64,000 bases of DNA, from positions 90,157 through 154,156 of IMG/VR virus record IMGVR_UViG_3300044816_000098. One strand, 5' to 3'. The notes beneath the pieces are model-generated. The model saw only the letters and a list, made by a program, of their open reading frames with translations. It did no database searches and was not told where the DNA came from. The stretch's first letter is position 1, and every line of letters starts with the position of its first letter. This document shows, one piece after another, positions 24,284 through 32,134 of the stretch. The stretch is from a virus. Position numbers and translations under genes: made by a program.

Positions 24284-25270
24284 ATGACGCAGACCCTCGC
24301 GACAACCTCCGGCCTCCGTGGCCGCGTTGCCAAGAAGTCCGACGACTACGTGTCGTCCATCGTCGCCCGTCGGGAGAGCGCTCAGCCGCTCACCCACGAG
24401 GCGAAGGTGCAGAAGATGGCGCTCATCCTCTCCGACGAGACCAGCGGCATCCGCCGTCTGGGTGTCGGCATGGTGGGTCCCATCCAGCTCAAGCTGCGCT
24501 ACCAGGGCATCACCCGTAACGTCCTCGTCGAGGACCCGGTGACCCCGGGTACCCCCGTCGAATATGACGTCTGGGACGACTTGGGCCAGGCGTACATCAT
24601 GTCCGGCACTGAGGGCGAAGTCCGTGTGACTCCGTTCGAGGGCAAGCGTGTTCCGGTGCGGTTCTTCCGCATCGCCTCTCGTCCGGCCATCCGTAAGGAG
24701 GACCTGTTCTACCTCCGCATCAACGCGGTGGAGCAGGCCCAGGACGAGACCAAGCAGGCCATCCTCAAGCAGGAGGACAGCCGCCTGCTGGTCCTGCTCC
24801 AGGCCGGTCTGACGGACTACGCCACCCGCCCGGACCACACGGTCACCCCGAACCACAACATCACCGAGGCGTCGGGCTACCTGACGCCGGGGTCGCTGTA
24901 CAGCGCGGTCGCCATGACCGACATGCACGAACTCCAGTCTGCGCGGATCCTGATCAACCCGTTCGACTTCCGTGACATGTACCGCTGGGACATCAATCAG
25001 ACCGGCTGGGCATTCAAGGACAGGATCGTCGCGGGCGAGACGATCACCTCGTTCGGCGAGTTCCAGATCCAGCGGTCGATCATCGTCCCGCAGGGCAAGA
25101 TCTTCCTCACCCCTGAGCCGAACTTCCTCGGCGTCTTCCCCGTGCTCTACTCGCTCGATGTCGAGGAGAACCACATGGTCGAGGCGTTCTGGAAGGGCTG
25201 GGTATTCGACGAGATGGTGTCCATGGCCATCCTGAACCCGCGCGGCATCGCCACCATCACCAAGGCGTAA
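24284..25270 (+). CDS. major capsid protein (HK97 fold expected)
   Basis: 328 residues; ATG after AGGAGAGCCGACC. The N-terminus is helical and basic (SGLRGRVAKKSDDYVSSIVA). The middle has a long helix (RINAVEQAQDETKQAILKQE) and strand regions. The C-terminal half includes ARILINPFDFRDMYRWDINQ and QRSIIVPQGKIFLTPEPNFL, like the P-domain and A-domain endings of myovirus capsid proteins. It follows protease, scaffold and decoration genes in the standard head order and is followed by a strong terminator. The call rests on order and fold-like features, not on an alignment. Confidence 0.82.
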   Translation: MTQTLATTSGLRGRVAKKSDDYVSSIVARRESAQPLTHEAKVQKMALILSDETSGIRRLGVGMVGPIQLKLRYQGITRNVLVEDPVTPGTPVEYDVWDDLGQAYIMSGTEGEVRVTPFEGKRVPVRFFRIASRPAIRKEDLFYLRINAVEQAQDETKQAILKQEDSRLLVLLQAGLTDYATRPDHTVTPNHNITEASGYLTPGSLYSAVAMTDMHELQSARILINPFDFRDMYRWDINQTGWAFKDRIVAGETITSFGEFQIQRSIIVPQGKIFLTPEPNFLGVFPVLYSLDVEENHMVEAFWKGWVFDEMVSMAILNPRGIATITKA

Positions 25271-25303
25271 GTTTCCGGTCTTCGGCCGGGAAGCAGGGAA
25301 AGC

Positions 25304-25335
25304 GAAGGGCCCCTCTCTCACCAGAGGGGCCCTTC
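25304..25335. terminator. bidirectional terminator between the capsid gene and the minus-strand regulator
   Basis: GAAGGGCCCCTCT pairs with AGAGGGGCCCTTC (13 bp, 6-base loop). It is placed to stop the capsid operon on the plus strand and the HTH gene on the minus strand. Confidence 0.8.
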
Positions 25336-25341
25336 GTCATT

Positions 25342-25563
25342 TCAGGTCCCGTTATCCCGTCTTTCCTCGTACGCCTTCACCTGGTCGCCCGTCCATATGG
25401 GCCCGCAGGCGAGTTCCTTGGGTGGGGTCAGGTTTTTCCGGGCAAGCTTCGCGGCACCCTGCCGGGTAATTCCCCAGCGAGCGGCCAGTTCGCCAACGCC
25501 GTACAGATCCAGCTCGTGTGCCTCCATGCTGATCAGTGGACCATCACCCCTTGACGCCGTCAA
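25342..25563 (-). CDS. small HTH DNA-binding protein, the only minus-strand gene
   Basis: 73 residues if started at the TTG at 25563; an internal ATG giving a 61-residue form (from MEAHELDLYG) is equally possible, and neither has a strong ribosome binding site. The core LYGVGELAARWGITRQGAAK is a helix-turn-helix of the MerR/excisionase winged-helix type, and GPIWTGDQVKAYEERR fits the wing and last helix. Two inverted repeats (TTGAC-N3-GTCAA type) sit at and upstream of its start, so it probably represses its own and the divergent promoter. It is inserted between plus-strand head genes with its own terminator, as a moron would be. Confidence 0.7.
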   Translation of the reverse strand: MTASRGDGPLISMEAHELDLYGVGELAARWGITRQGAAKLARKNLTPPKELACGPIWTGDQVKAYEERRDNGT

Positions 25564-25587
25564 CCGGAACGGGTTGACATCGTCAAC
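25551..25587. promoter_or_regulatory. paired inverted-repeat operators in the divergent control region
   Basis: TTGACGCCGTCAA (25551-25563) and GTTGACATCGTCAAC (25573-25587) share the form TTGAC-N3-GTCAA, with centres 23 bp apart, about two helical turns. The second also contains a consensus -35 TTGACA (25574-25579) reading rightward, with a weak -10 CAGAGT 17 bp on. Binding there would block both directions. Confidence 0.6.
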
Positions 25588-25603
25588 GCCACCTGTCAGA
25601 GTC

Positions 25604-25768
25604 TGGTCAGGCGGATGAGCGAGATTCGGGTTTCTGTTCCCCTACGGAGATGTCCGGACTGCGCTCGCTCATCCGCCCGTTCAACCGAGATTCGCTGTTG
25701 GGTCGAACCTGGCCCGGAGGGACAGCATCTTGAAGGAAGCCCCCAGGGACCCTGACCCTGGGGGCTTC
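25604..25768 (+). ncRNA. possible short untranslated transcript
   Basis: No reading frame with a ribosome binding site is visible between the rightward promoter-like TTGACA-N17-CAGAGT and the terminator at 25736-25768. The segment contains a perfect 14-bp inverted repeat, GGCGGATGAGCGAG (25610-25623) with CTCGCTCATCCGCC (25664-25677), and a direct repeat CGAGATTCG (25620, 25686). It could be a small RNA or a recombination or binding site. Confidence 0.3.
25736..25768 (+). terminator. rho-independent terminator
   Basis: GAAGCCCCCAGGG pairs perfectly with CCCTGGGGGCTTC across a 7-base loop. No coding region lies between it and the divergent regulator, so it must end a noncoding transcript or read-through. 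Confidence 0.8.
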
Positions 25769-25769
25769 G

Positions 25770-25809
25770 TCCTGTTGGAGTGCCGATGACCCCTCGGAAG
25801 AGGTGGTAG
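25770..25809 (+). promoter_or_regulatory. bipartite late-element copy 7
   Basis: TCCTGTTG (25770-25777, the weakest 5' box), 20 bases, AAGAGGTGGTAG (25798-25809). It lies directly after the terminator and 28 bases before the next gene. Confidence 0.5.
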
Positions 25810-25833
25810 AGCATTCCAGCGAAGGAGCATGTC

Positions 25834-26373
25834 ATGCCTGTCGACGGCACGGTGGTAGCGAAGAACCTCATGGATGGCGTCACCATCCTGAGTTCTGACG
25901 TCAAGGGGACGGTGGCAGTCGAGTTCGGGGCGATGAACGACCCGAACGGCGACGACATCCAGTACATCCCCACGGAGATCCTGAACTCGCCCGCCTTCAA
26001 GCGCGCCCTCGCGCGCGGGGTGCTGGGCCTGATCGAGGACGACTCCGACCCCGACGTCCTGGAAGCGCTCGGCAAGCAGGTCGCCGCGTTCCAGAAGCGC
26101 CAGCGCGGTGCCGAGGACCAGGTCACGGCCACCATCGACCGCCAGGTCTCCAACGACCAGATCTCCATGTTCTGCGTCGGTCCCGACTCCCGGGGAACGG
26201 GTACGTGTGGGGAAGGCGTACCGGTCAAGGAGTCCCTCAAGGACTCTGCCCCTCCGCTGTGCGGTCGCCACCGGGGTCTTGCCCCGCAGTACGTTCCGGA
26301 GCACCGGACCGAGGGCGAGAGCACTCGGGTGATCTGGAATCGCGTCACGATGACCGCGCGCGTGAGCGCGTAA
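25834..26373 (+). CDS. hypothetical head-region protein with four-Cys cluster (179 aa)
   Basis: ATG after AAGGAGCATGTC. The N-terminal 100 residues mix strands and helices (AFKRALARGVLGLIEDDSDP). The C-terminal part has Cys at MFCVG, TGTCGEG and PPLCGRH, spaced like a zinc or disulfide cluster. It is the first gene of the unit after the major capsid block and probably a head-completion or surface protein. No family recognised. Confidence 0.65.
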   Translation: MPVDGTVVAKNLMDGVTILSSDVKGTVAVEFGAMNDPNGDDIQYIPTEILNSPAFKRALARGVLGLIEDDSDPDVLEALGKQVAAFQKRQRGAEDQVTATIDRQVSNDQISMFCVGPDSRGTGTCGEGVPVKESLKDSAPPLCGRHRGLAPQYVPEHRTEGESTRVIWNRVTMTARVSA

Positions 26374-26392
26374 CTCACAAGGAGATCTGAGC

Positions 26393-27025
26393 ATGAGCGA
26401 GCAGAACGAGACGGCGGACGAGAAGGCCCCTCAGGCAGCTCCCCAGCCGTACCGGGAGTCCGAGGACCACGTCCCGGACCCGACCGCCGTCAACGGCACC
26501 CTGGAGACCTCCGACACCGGCGGCGGCCACCACTCCTCCCTGCGGGGCGTGAGCCGCATCTTCGGCAGTGCCGAGGAGTTCCTCGCCCGTGTGGAGAGCG
26601 CCGCCCAGGACAAGGTGGCGGAGCTGGTGGACGACATCAAGGACATGGTCCACCGCGAGGAGGCCGCTGGCGGCCCCCAGCAGACCACCGAGCAGGACGG
26701 CCACCCCGTCCATGAGGGCGAGATCGTCCAGGGTGACGCCACCGGGCACCCCCAGCCGAACGCTGGCGAGGGCGCGGCTGTGGCGTCGGAGAACACCCCG
26801 GCCGACCAGCGTCAGGCGGGTACCGCCGACACCAGCACCGAGGACGTTGTGGACCAGTCGGCGCCCGTCGCCGGTCCGGGTCCGCAGGTCGACGACCAGA
26901 GCACCAAGGCCAAGGTCGCCGACAGCAAGGCGGCCGACAGCAAGGCGGAGCAGGACGCCGCGACGGGCAGCAAGGCCCCGGCCAAGAAGGCTGCTGCCCC
27001 GAAGACCGGTTCCGCCAAGAAGTAG
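26393..27025 (+). CDS. low-complexity protein with Lys/Ala-rich C-terminus (210 aa)
   Basis: ATG after AAGGAGATCTGAGC. It is mostly disordered: acidic Gln/Glu/Asp/Pro sequence with one helical segment (SAEEFLARVESAAQDKVAEL, about 60-85), then a histone-tail-like Lys/Ala C-terminus (KAPAKKAAAPKTGSAKK). The basic end could contact DNA or an acidic virion protein. It is probably a head-associated protein; the function is unknown. Confidence 0.65.
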   Translation: MSEQNETADEKAPQAAPQPYRESEDHVPDPTAVNGTLETSDTGGGHHSSLRGVSRIFGSAEEFLARVESAAQDKVAELVDDIKDMVHREEAAGGPQQTTEQDGHPVHEGEIVQGDATGHPQPNAGEGAAVASENTPADQRQAGTADTSTEDVVDQSAPVAGPGPQVDDQSTKAKVADSKAADSKAEQDAATGSKAPAKKAAAPKTGSAKK

Positions 27026-27052
27026 TCCGAGAGACCCAGAGGAGCAGCACTG

Positions 27053-28444
27053 ATGACCACACCCGTTGACACCGAGGGTGTCTCCGGCAACGCCGGGGCT
27101 GCCCCTCTGGGTACCGGCCGTTTCGCCAGCAACGTCGACACCGCCACTCCCGGCGGGGTCGGTGGTGGAGACACCGGGCTGGCGCCGGACCCGAACACCG
27201 CGATGTCCGGTACCCCCGACACCTCCGGCGCGGGCCAGGGCCAGAGTGCGACTTTCACGCCGGTCAGTACCCTGCTCTCCGGCACCTTGGACACCCAGTC
27301 CATGGGCTGGCCGCTGACTGCGGGTGTCTCCCAGGCGTACCGCGCCCCGAACACCACGATTGGCACCATCAACGGCGCCACCGGCGCGCTGGACACCACC
27401 CGCACCGACACGCCCATCTCGGACGGCTCCACCCGGCCCGACCTGATGAGCACCTACACCGGCACCATGGACAGCAACTACATCGGCGCCCCTGCGGTCC
27501 TGCCGGTCTCCTCGCTGGTCCCCGTCGCCCCGGCCGGTACCCCCACGGTCTCCAACGCGATTGCGGCCCGCTCGGTGCGGGTCACCTGGGCCACCGTGGC
27601 CGACCCGCATGCCACCGCTCCGGTCCAGGGGTACGTCATCCTGGGCTCCACCGGCGGCACGACCTACGCGCCCCGCAACGCGACCTCGGTCATCGTCCAG
27701 AACCTGGTCCCCGGACAGTCGTACAAGTTCCAGGTCGCGGCCCAGAACATCAACGGTCTGGGCCCGTACGGGACCGTCTCCGCCGCCGTCATCCCGTACA
27801 ACCCGGACGAGGCCGACGCGAACGACCCGAACGCCGGTCTGGAGCCCGCGAACACCCAGAACCCCATCTACGGTCCGGACGGCACCATCAAGGCCGGTAC
27901 AGGGCTTGCTGGGCGTCCTGGAGCCCCCACCTCGGTCGTGCTCTCGGGTACCACCACTCCGGGTGTCGTCAACGTTGTCTGGGTCGCTCCGACCGGTGTG
28001 GGCATCGTCCTGCGCTACACGGTGACCCTGTCCTCGGGCCAGACCAAGACGATCGCGGCGGGAACCCTCACCGCGCAGTTCACCGGCGTCGCCAGCGCGA
28101 CGGCCATCACGGGCACCGTCACGGCCGTGGGTGCGGTCACCAGCACCACTTCGGCGGCCTCTGCGGCCTTCGGTAAGCCGACGGCGCCTGCGGCCCCCAC
28201 GCTCACCAGTCCGACCGCCGGGACGATCCACTGCGTGTGGACTGCCCCGTCCTCGGGTGCGCCGCTGAACTACATCATCACCCTCGCGGGTGGCGACACC
28301 ACGACCCACACGGTGGCGGGCAACCTGCTCACCTACGACTTCACCAGCATCACCACCGGCCACGTCGACACTGCCACGGTCGGGGCCCAGGGCTCCGTCT
28401 CCACCACCACCTCGGTCGCCTCCTCTGCGGTGACCGTCTCCTAA
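27053..28444 (+). CDS. virion surface protein with three fibronectin type III-like domains
   Basis: 463 residues; ATG after AGGAGCAGCACTG. A Gly/Thr/Pro-rich N-terminal 150 residues precede an FN3 domain (about 160-250: SVRVTWATVADP ... LVPGQSYKFQVAAQNINGLG). Two further FN3-like repeats follow (about 285-370 and 372-463, each opening with GAPTSV or APAAPT and an internal W). Such Ig/FN3 arrays decorate phage capsids or tails and bind carbohydrate weakly. Its place in the head region suggests a Hoc-like head ornament (inference). A terminator follows. Confidence 0.75.
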   Translation: MTTPVDTEGVSGNAGAAPLGTGRFASNVDTATPGGVGGGDTGLAPDPNTAMSGTPDTSGAGQGQSATFTPVSTLLSGTLDTQSMGWPLTAGVSQAYRAPNTTIGTINGATGALDTTRTDTPISDGSTRPDLMSTYTGTMDSNYIGAPAVLPVSSLVPVAPAGTPTVSNAIAARSVRVTWATVADPHATAPVQGYVILGSTGGTTYAPRNATSVIVQNLVPGQSYKFQVAAQNINGLGPYGTVSAAVIPYNPDEADANDPNAGLEPANTQNPIYGPDGTIKAGTGLAGRPGAPTSVVLSGTTTPGVVNVVWVAPTGVGIVLRYTVTLSSGQTKTIAAGTLTAQFTGVASATAITGTVTAVGAVTSTTSAASAAFGKPTAPAAPTLTSPTAGTIHCVWTAPSSGAPLNYIITLAGGDTTTHTVAGNLLTYDFTSITTGHVDTATVGAQGSVSTTTSVASSAVTVS

Positions 28445-28462
28445 CACTCCCTCTCCTGACGG

Positions 28463-28493
28463 GGCCTCCGTACGCGCGACCGGTACGGAGGCC
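28463..28493 (+). terminator. rho-independent terminator
   Basis: GGCCTCCGTAC pairs perfectly with GTACGGAGGCC across 9 bases. It ends the FN3-protein unit. Confidence 0.8.
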
Positions 28494-28529
28494 CTCGTCC
28501 TGTAATCGTTGGTAGTACCTAAGTGATGT

Positions 28530-28569
28530 TGCTGTCTGAGCCCCCGCCTCCCCGGTGAAGAGGTGAGGC
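28530..28569 (+). promoter_or_regulatory. bipartite late-element copy 8
   Basis: TGCTGTCT (28530-28537), 20 bases, AAGAGGTGAGGC (28558-28569). It follows the terminator by 36 bases and lies 23 bases before the next start. Confidence 0.6.
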
Positions 28570-28592
28570 CGTAACCAAGGATCGGGAGCCCG

Positions 28593-29261
28593 ATGTCCAC
28601 AACCAGTCAGCACGTGGGATACAAGATCCCGGACGGGTCCGACCCCTTCCTTCGGACCGACTTCGTCTCCAATCTGAACCTCTCCGACAGCTTCCCCGGG
28701 GACTGGATCTGCACGTCGACCACCCGGCCCACCTGGGGCGCCTCCCAGGCCGGGATGAAGATCACCGAGTCGGACACCCGCCGCACCATGCTGTGGAACG
28801 GCACCACCTGGCGAGAGATGCTCACCGGTCCCGCGATGTGGTGGGGCTCCCTGCGGCCCGGCGTGATGATCGGCCGGGGAACGACCGTCTCCTACGTGGT
28901 CGGCACCTTCACCGTGAACCGGCCGGGCACCCTGTTCGTGATGTCCACGACCGAACTGGGTCTGCCGGGCAACGGCTTCTCCCAGGGCAACGTGGTCTCC
29001 ATGGTGGACGGCAGCCTGGCGAACTGGGACGGCGCCGCCTTCGGTGAGTTCTTCGCCCAGGACAACCGCACCGCGCCCTCCACCGCCGGGCAGAACGCCT
29101 TCTCGGACACGTTCGCGTCGATCGGTGTCCGCACCGTGAGCGCGGGAACCCACTCCGTCGGCATCCGGGTCAGCATTCTGACCCAGCCCTCGATCAACAA
29201 CCTGGTGCGTGTCACGTCCATCCGCTCGATGGCCATGTTCGTCAACGGCACCGACCGCTAA
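28593..29261 (+). CDS. minor virion protein candidate (222 aa)
   Basis: ATG after GGGAGCCCG. The sequence is rich in Thr, Ser, Gly and aromatic residues and predicted all-beta. It includes TMLWNGTTWREMLTGPAMWW and a C-terminal jelly-roll-like pattern (GTHSVGIRVSILTQPSINNL), as in small fibre-tip or head-surface proteins. It sits upstream of neck proteins in the same unit. No family assigned. Confidence 0.6.
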   Translation: MSTTSQHVGYKIPDGSDPFLRTDFVSNLNLSDSFPGDWICTSTTRPTWGASQAGMKITESDTRRTMLWNGTTWREMLTGPAMWWGSLRPGVMIGRGTTVSYVVGTFTVNRPGTLFVMSTTELGLPGNGFSQGNVVSMVDGSLANWDGAAFGEFFAQDNRTAPSTAGQNAFSDTFASIGVRTVSAGTHSVGIRVSILTQPSINNLVRVTSIRSMAMFVNGTDR

Positions 29262-29270
29262 GGGGCATCC

Positions 29271-30134
29271 ATGCTGTGGGAGGACCGTCAGTACGTCTCG
29301 CAGTGGTCTGCGGAGATCATCGGCCTGCACCTGATCCAGAACGGCGTGCCGATCGACGCCGGGGGCGCGGTGTCGGTCTCCATGATCTCGGAGAACACCG
29401 GCGCCTCGATCTTCTCCCGGGCAGCAACCCATAACGCTGTTGGCGACTACTCGGTCACTCTGAGCAGCGTGGAGTCCGGCACTCCGGGTCAGTACACCGT
29501 GACCTGGAACTACCAGATCGCCTCGGTCGCCCAGTACTTCGAGACCGGCATCGAGATCGGTCCGGCCACCCCGGCCTACGACGGTCTGTCCCCGGACATG
29601 AAGAACATCGTGGAACAGGTGTGGATCCGCCTCGCCGACACGATCGACTCTCCCGGTGGCGGCCCGAACCTGACGACCTACATCCAGAGCAAGTTCGGCC
29701 GGGGCCGCATCGCCCAGTTGCTCAAGATCGGCGTTGGACGGCTCAACACGGTGGCCCAACCCCACGGCACCTTCACTCTGGACGGGGTGGGAGGGGCAAC
29801 CTTCCCCATCGCCCAGTGGGGGTCCCTGCTGGAGTCGGTGACGTGGATCGAGACGCTCAAGCACCTGATCCGTTCGTACACCGAGCAGCCGGACTTCGTG
29901 GGCGGCGGCAACATCTCCCGGCTCGACCGGACGAAGTACTCCAAGGCATGGCGAGACGTCATGGTCGACGAAGAGGCCATCGTCCGGGGCCAGCTCGATG
30001 TCTTCAAGATCGCCCAGATGGGTCTGGGCCGCCCTGCGGTCCTGATCTCCGGCGGCGTCTACGGACGGTACGGACCTACCCGCATGGCGGGCTCCGTCGC
30101 CGCCCGGCCGCGTTACTACACGCGGATGTACTGA
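29271..30134 (+). CDS. neck or head-tail connector candidate (287 aa)
   Basis: Starts 9 bases after the previous stop. An N-terminal beta domain (about 1-95, LIQNGVPIDAGGAVSVSMIS) is followed by a mostly helical half (SPDMKNIVEQVWIRLADTID; WIETLKHLIRSYTEQPDFVG) with a glycine-rich C-terminus. Two-domain architecture and position between capsid and tail genes suggest a connector or adaptor. The next gene starts in the last base of this stop. Confidence 0.55.
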   Translation: MLWEDRQYVSQWSAEIIGLHLIQNGVPIDAGGAVSVSMISENTGASIFSRAATHNAVGDYSVTLSSVESGTPGQYTVTWNYQIASVAQYFETGIEIGPATPAYDGLSPDMKNIVEQVWIRLADTIDSPGGGPNLTTYIQSKFGRGRIAQLLKIGVGRLNTVAQPHGTFTLDGVGGATFPIAQWGSLLESVTWIETLKHLIRSYTEQPDFVGGGNISRLDRTKYSKAWRDVMVDEEAIVRGQLDVFKIAQMGLGRPAVLISGGVYGRYGPTRMAGSVAARPRYYTRMY

Positions 30135-30412
30135 TGAAGGCCCTTCACTCCCCAGAGGTGATGGCGAAGTTCAACCTCGCCATGACCGTGCTCTGGTCCC
30201 TGCTCCTGATCCCTACCGTGATCTGGTGGAAGGACTCCCTGCTCTGGGTCCTGATCATGAGCGCCTACGCGAACATCGTCGGGCACTGGTCCGCGTACCA
30301 GGGTTCACGCGCAGGAGTGGAAGCGGAGCGAAACGGAGACACCGATTCAAAGGACGCTGTTAGGGTCAGTCCGCCGAGAGGGGCCAACCCGCCCCCGTCG
30401 TTGCAACCCTGA
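30134..30412 (+). CDS. small two-TM membrane protein (92 aa)
   Basis: ATG overlapping the previous TGA. Residues about 13-32 (NLAMTVLWSLLLIPTVIWWK) and 35-53 (LLWVLIMSAYANIVGHW) form two membrane helices, followed by a polar tail. A membrane protein among neck genes is unexpected; it could be a second holin, a superinfection-exclusion protein or a host-membrane modifier. Nothing in the sequence decides between these. Confidence 0.65.
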   Translation: MKALHSPEVMAKFNLAMTVLWSLLLIPTVIWWKDSLLWVLIMSAYANIVGHWSAYQGSRAGVEAERNGDTDSKDAVRVSPPRGANPPPSLQP

Positions 30413-30421
30413 TCGGCCGTT

Positions 30422-30454
30422 CGAAGGCCCTCGCTTCCCTGCCGAGGGCCTTCG
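30422..30454 (+). terminator. rho-independent terminator
   Basis: CGAAGGCCCTCG pairs with CGAGGGCCTTCG across 9 bases. It ends the 28.6-30.4 kb unit. Confidence 0.8.
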
Positions 30455-30464
30455 GCATGTCCGG

Positions 30465-30504
30465 ACCTGTCCACCACCCTCGCAGCGCGCTGAAGGAGTG
30501 AGGA
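30465..30504 (+). promoter_or_regulatory. bipartite late-element copy 9
   Basis: ACCTGTCC (30465-30472), 20 bases, AAGGAGTGAGGA (30493-30504). It follows the terminator by 10 bases and ends 12 bases before the next GTG start. Confidence 0.55.
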
Positions 30505-30516
30505 CAGGAGGTCTTC

Positions 30517-31365
30517 GTGGGATACACCGTGGTCATCAAAGATGGGCTGAAGGACATCGCCCTCCCCAGTGGGGCACTAGTGCAGGGTGGCCAGACGGCC
30601 ATTCTCACGGATGATCAGTACCTGATGCTCAGTTCCACCGCTTCGGCGGCACTCTTCTTCTCCGTGGTTCACACCGGCGGAGGGGGCGGAGGAGCCGTCT
30701 CCTCGGTCAACACGCTCACCGGTGACGTAGTCCTCACGGCGGCCCTGGTAGGGGCGTACAGCAGCTCTCAGGGCAGCACGCTGGCCGACCGGACCAGCAA
30801 CGTGGAAACGGTCGCCACCGGCCTCAACACCCTGGTGACGGACGCCGAGGTCCGGGTGGGAGGGGCGGAGACGCGCCTGACCGCACTGGAGCACATCCGG
30901 CCCATCACGGCCTTCACCCGGCTCAAGTCCGAGATCGTGGCTCTGCCGAACACCGGTGGGTGGGCAGTCGTCGCCACCTCCGGCGCCGTACCACTGTCCT
31001 GCCAGGTCACCGCCGCCATCGGAGACCGCATCCTCGCGGATGCGACCTTCATGCGGACCGGTACCGGGGACTACTTGGACCTGGCGATCCTGACCAGCGC
31101 GGGGGCGATCTCCGAGTACGCGGGATCCGGTACCGGCACTCCGCTGGACGAGGGCTCCCCGGCCTACTATCCGAGCGCCGGGGGCTTCCCGGGCGCCACG
31201 GGGACGACCATGTTCACGGTCCAGTCCGGACAGGTGAACGGATCGGGCAAGGTCGAGATCGCGCTGGTCTACAAGGGTTCGGGCAGCGGTTCGGAGTCGG
31301 TGTACGCGAGTGCGACGTACCCCTTCTTCCTGATGCTGACGAACATCGGCCCCCAGCCTGCGTAG
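30517..31365 (+). CDS. fibre-like virion protein (282 aa)
   Basis: GTG start after GGACAGGAGGTCTTC. Residues 1-50 form a small beta domain (YTVVIKDGLKDIALPSG). GGGGGG is followed by AVSSVNTLTGDVVLTAALVG, a motif common in phage fibres and also present in the GDPD fibre at 10149. A helical stalk comes next (TRLTALEHIR), then a beta-rich knob (about 150-282). It is probably a head or neck fibre. The stop is followed closely by a degenerate copy of the palindrome. Confidence 0.65.
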   Translation: MGYTVVIKDGLKDIALPSGALVQGGQTAILTDDQYLMLSSTASAALFFSVVHTGGGGGGAVSSVNTLTGDVVLTAALVGAYSSSQGSTLADRTSNVETVATGLNTLVTDAEVRVGGAETRLTALEHIRPITAFTRLKSEIVALPNTGGWAVVATSGAVPLSCQVTAAIGDRILADATFMRTGTGDYLDLAILTSAGAISEYAGSGTGTPLDEGSPAYYPSAGGFPGATGTTMFTVQSGQVNGSGKVEIALVYKGSGSGSESVYASATYPFFLMLTNIGPQPA

Positions 31366-31373
31366 TTCTGCAA

Positions 31374-31391
31374 CTACGAGGATCATCGTAC
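31374..31391. promoter_or_regulatory. diverged copy of the palindromic operator
   Basis: CTACGAGGATCATCGTAC matches the 18-bp palindrome of 15991 and 63246 at 14 of 18 positions and keeps partial dyad symmetry around GATC. It lies 24 bases before the next start. Function uncertain. Confidence 0.35.
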
Positions 31392-31415
31392 GAAATGACA
31401 CCGACGGGAGATGAC

Positions 31416-32120
31416 ATGCCGTACTCCACAGCACAGCCGTCCAGTGGGTACATCCCCTCCCGTCGGCAGCCCTACTACGTCCGGCAGCCGCAGCGCTGGG
31501 CGGTGGACCAGGAGCGCCAGCGCCACTCGCAGGCGCTCTACACGCTCGGTGAGTGGACGATGTTCTGCCTGATGTGGCACATCCAGGACTTCGAGAACGG
31601 GCTCGTGGGCAAATGCCCGGCCTGCGCGACGAGCCGAATCGCCACCGCCTACAAGCAACCCGAGCGCAACAAGTGCCTGACCTGCTTTGGAACCACCTTC
31701 AACGGGGGTTTCAAGGCGCTGATCATCCGTCCGGCCATCTTCAGCGACACCGACGAGGGCCAGCAGTACCAGGCGCGCGGTGTGGTCGAGTCGGACGACC
31801 TGGACATGGAGTCGACCCCGGACTTCCGCGTGCGCTCCGGCGACTACTGCTTCCGCTCCACCGGGGACCGGTTCTTCCTGCGGGTCCCGCAGCGAGTGAC
31901 CCTCCGCACCGGCTTCGCGACCCCGTACCAGCGAGCCATGGCCGTGGGCTACAACCACGCGCACGCCTCGCTGGAGGACCACAGCACGGTCTCGTACCTG
32001 ATCCCGCCCAAGGCGGACGACCTGATCGAGATCCTCAACGTCACCTCCAACGAGCCGATCGACTGGAGCGCGTACGAGATCATCCGGGCCCCGCTCATCC
32101 CTGTCGACGACCTGGCATAG
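31416..32120 (+). CDS. neck protein candidate with zinc ribbon (234 aa)
   Basis: ATG at 31416 chosen for GGGAG 7 bases upstream; an in-frame ATG at 31395 lacks one. A zinc ribbon is clear: KCPACATSRI and KCLTCFGTTF about 20 residues apart (about 66-90). The rest is strand-rich and suggests a small barrel (YCFRSTGDRFFLRVPQRVTL), ending with a helix-strand. A head-closure or connector role is likely by position. Confidence 0.6.
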   Translation: MPYSTAQPSSGYIPSRRQPYYVRQPQRWAVDQERQRHSQALYTLGEWTMFCLMWHIQDFENGLVGKCPACATSRIATAYKQPERNKCLTCFGTTFNGGFKALIIRPAIFSDTDEGQQYQARGVVESDDLDMESTPDFRVRSGDYCFRSTGDRFFLRVPQRVTLRTGFATPYQRAMAVGYNHAHASLEDHSTVSYLIPPKADDLIEILNVTSNEPIDWSAYEIIRAPLIPVDDLA

Positions 32121-32134
32121 AGGAATTTAAAATC

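Noticed and set aside
25610-25677. 14-bp inverted repeat as an attachment or recombination site
   Set aside because: No integrase or recombinase is seen in the window and no matching half-sites occur elsewhere. It is kept only as part of the candidate small RNA.
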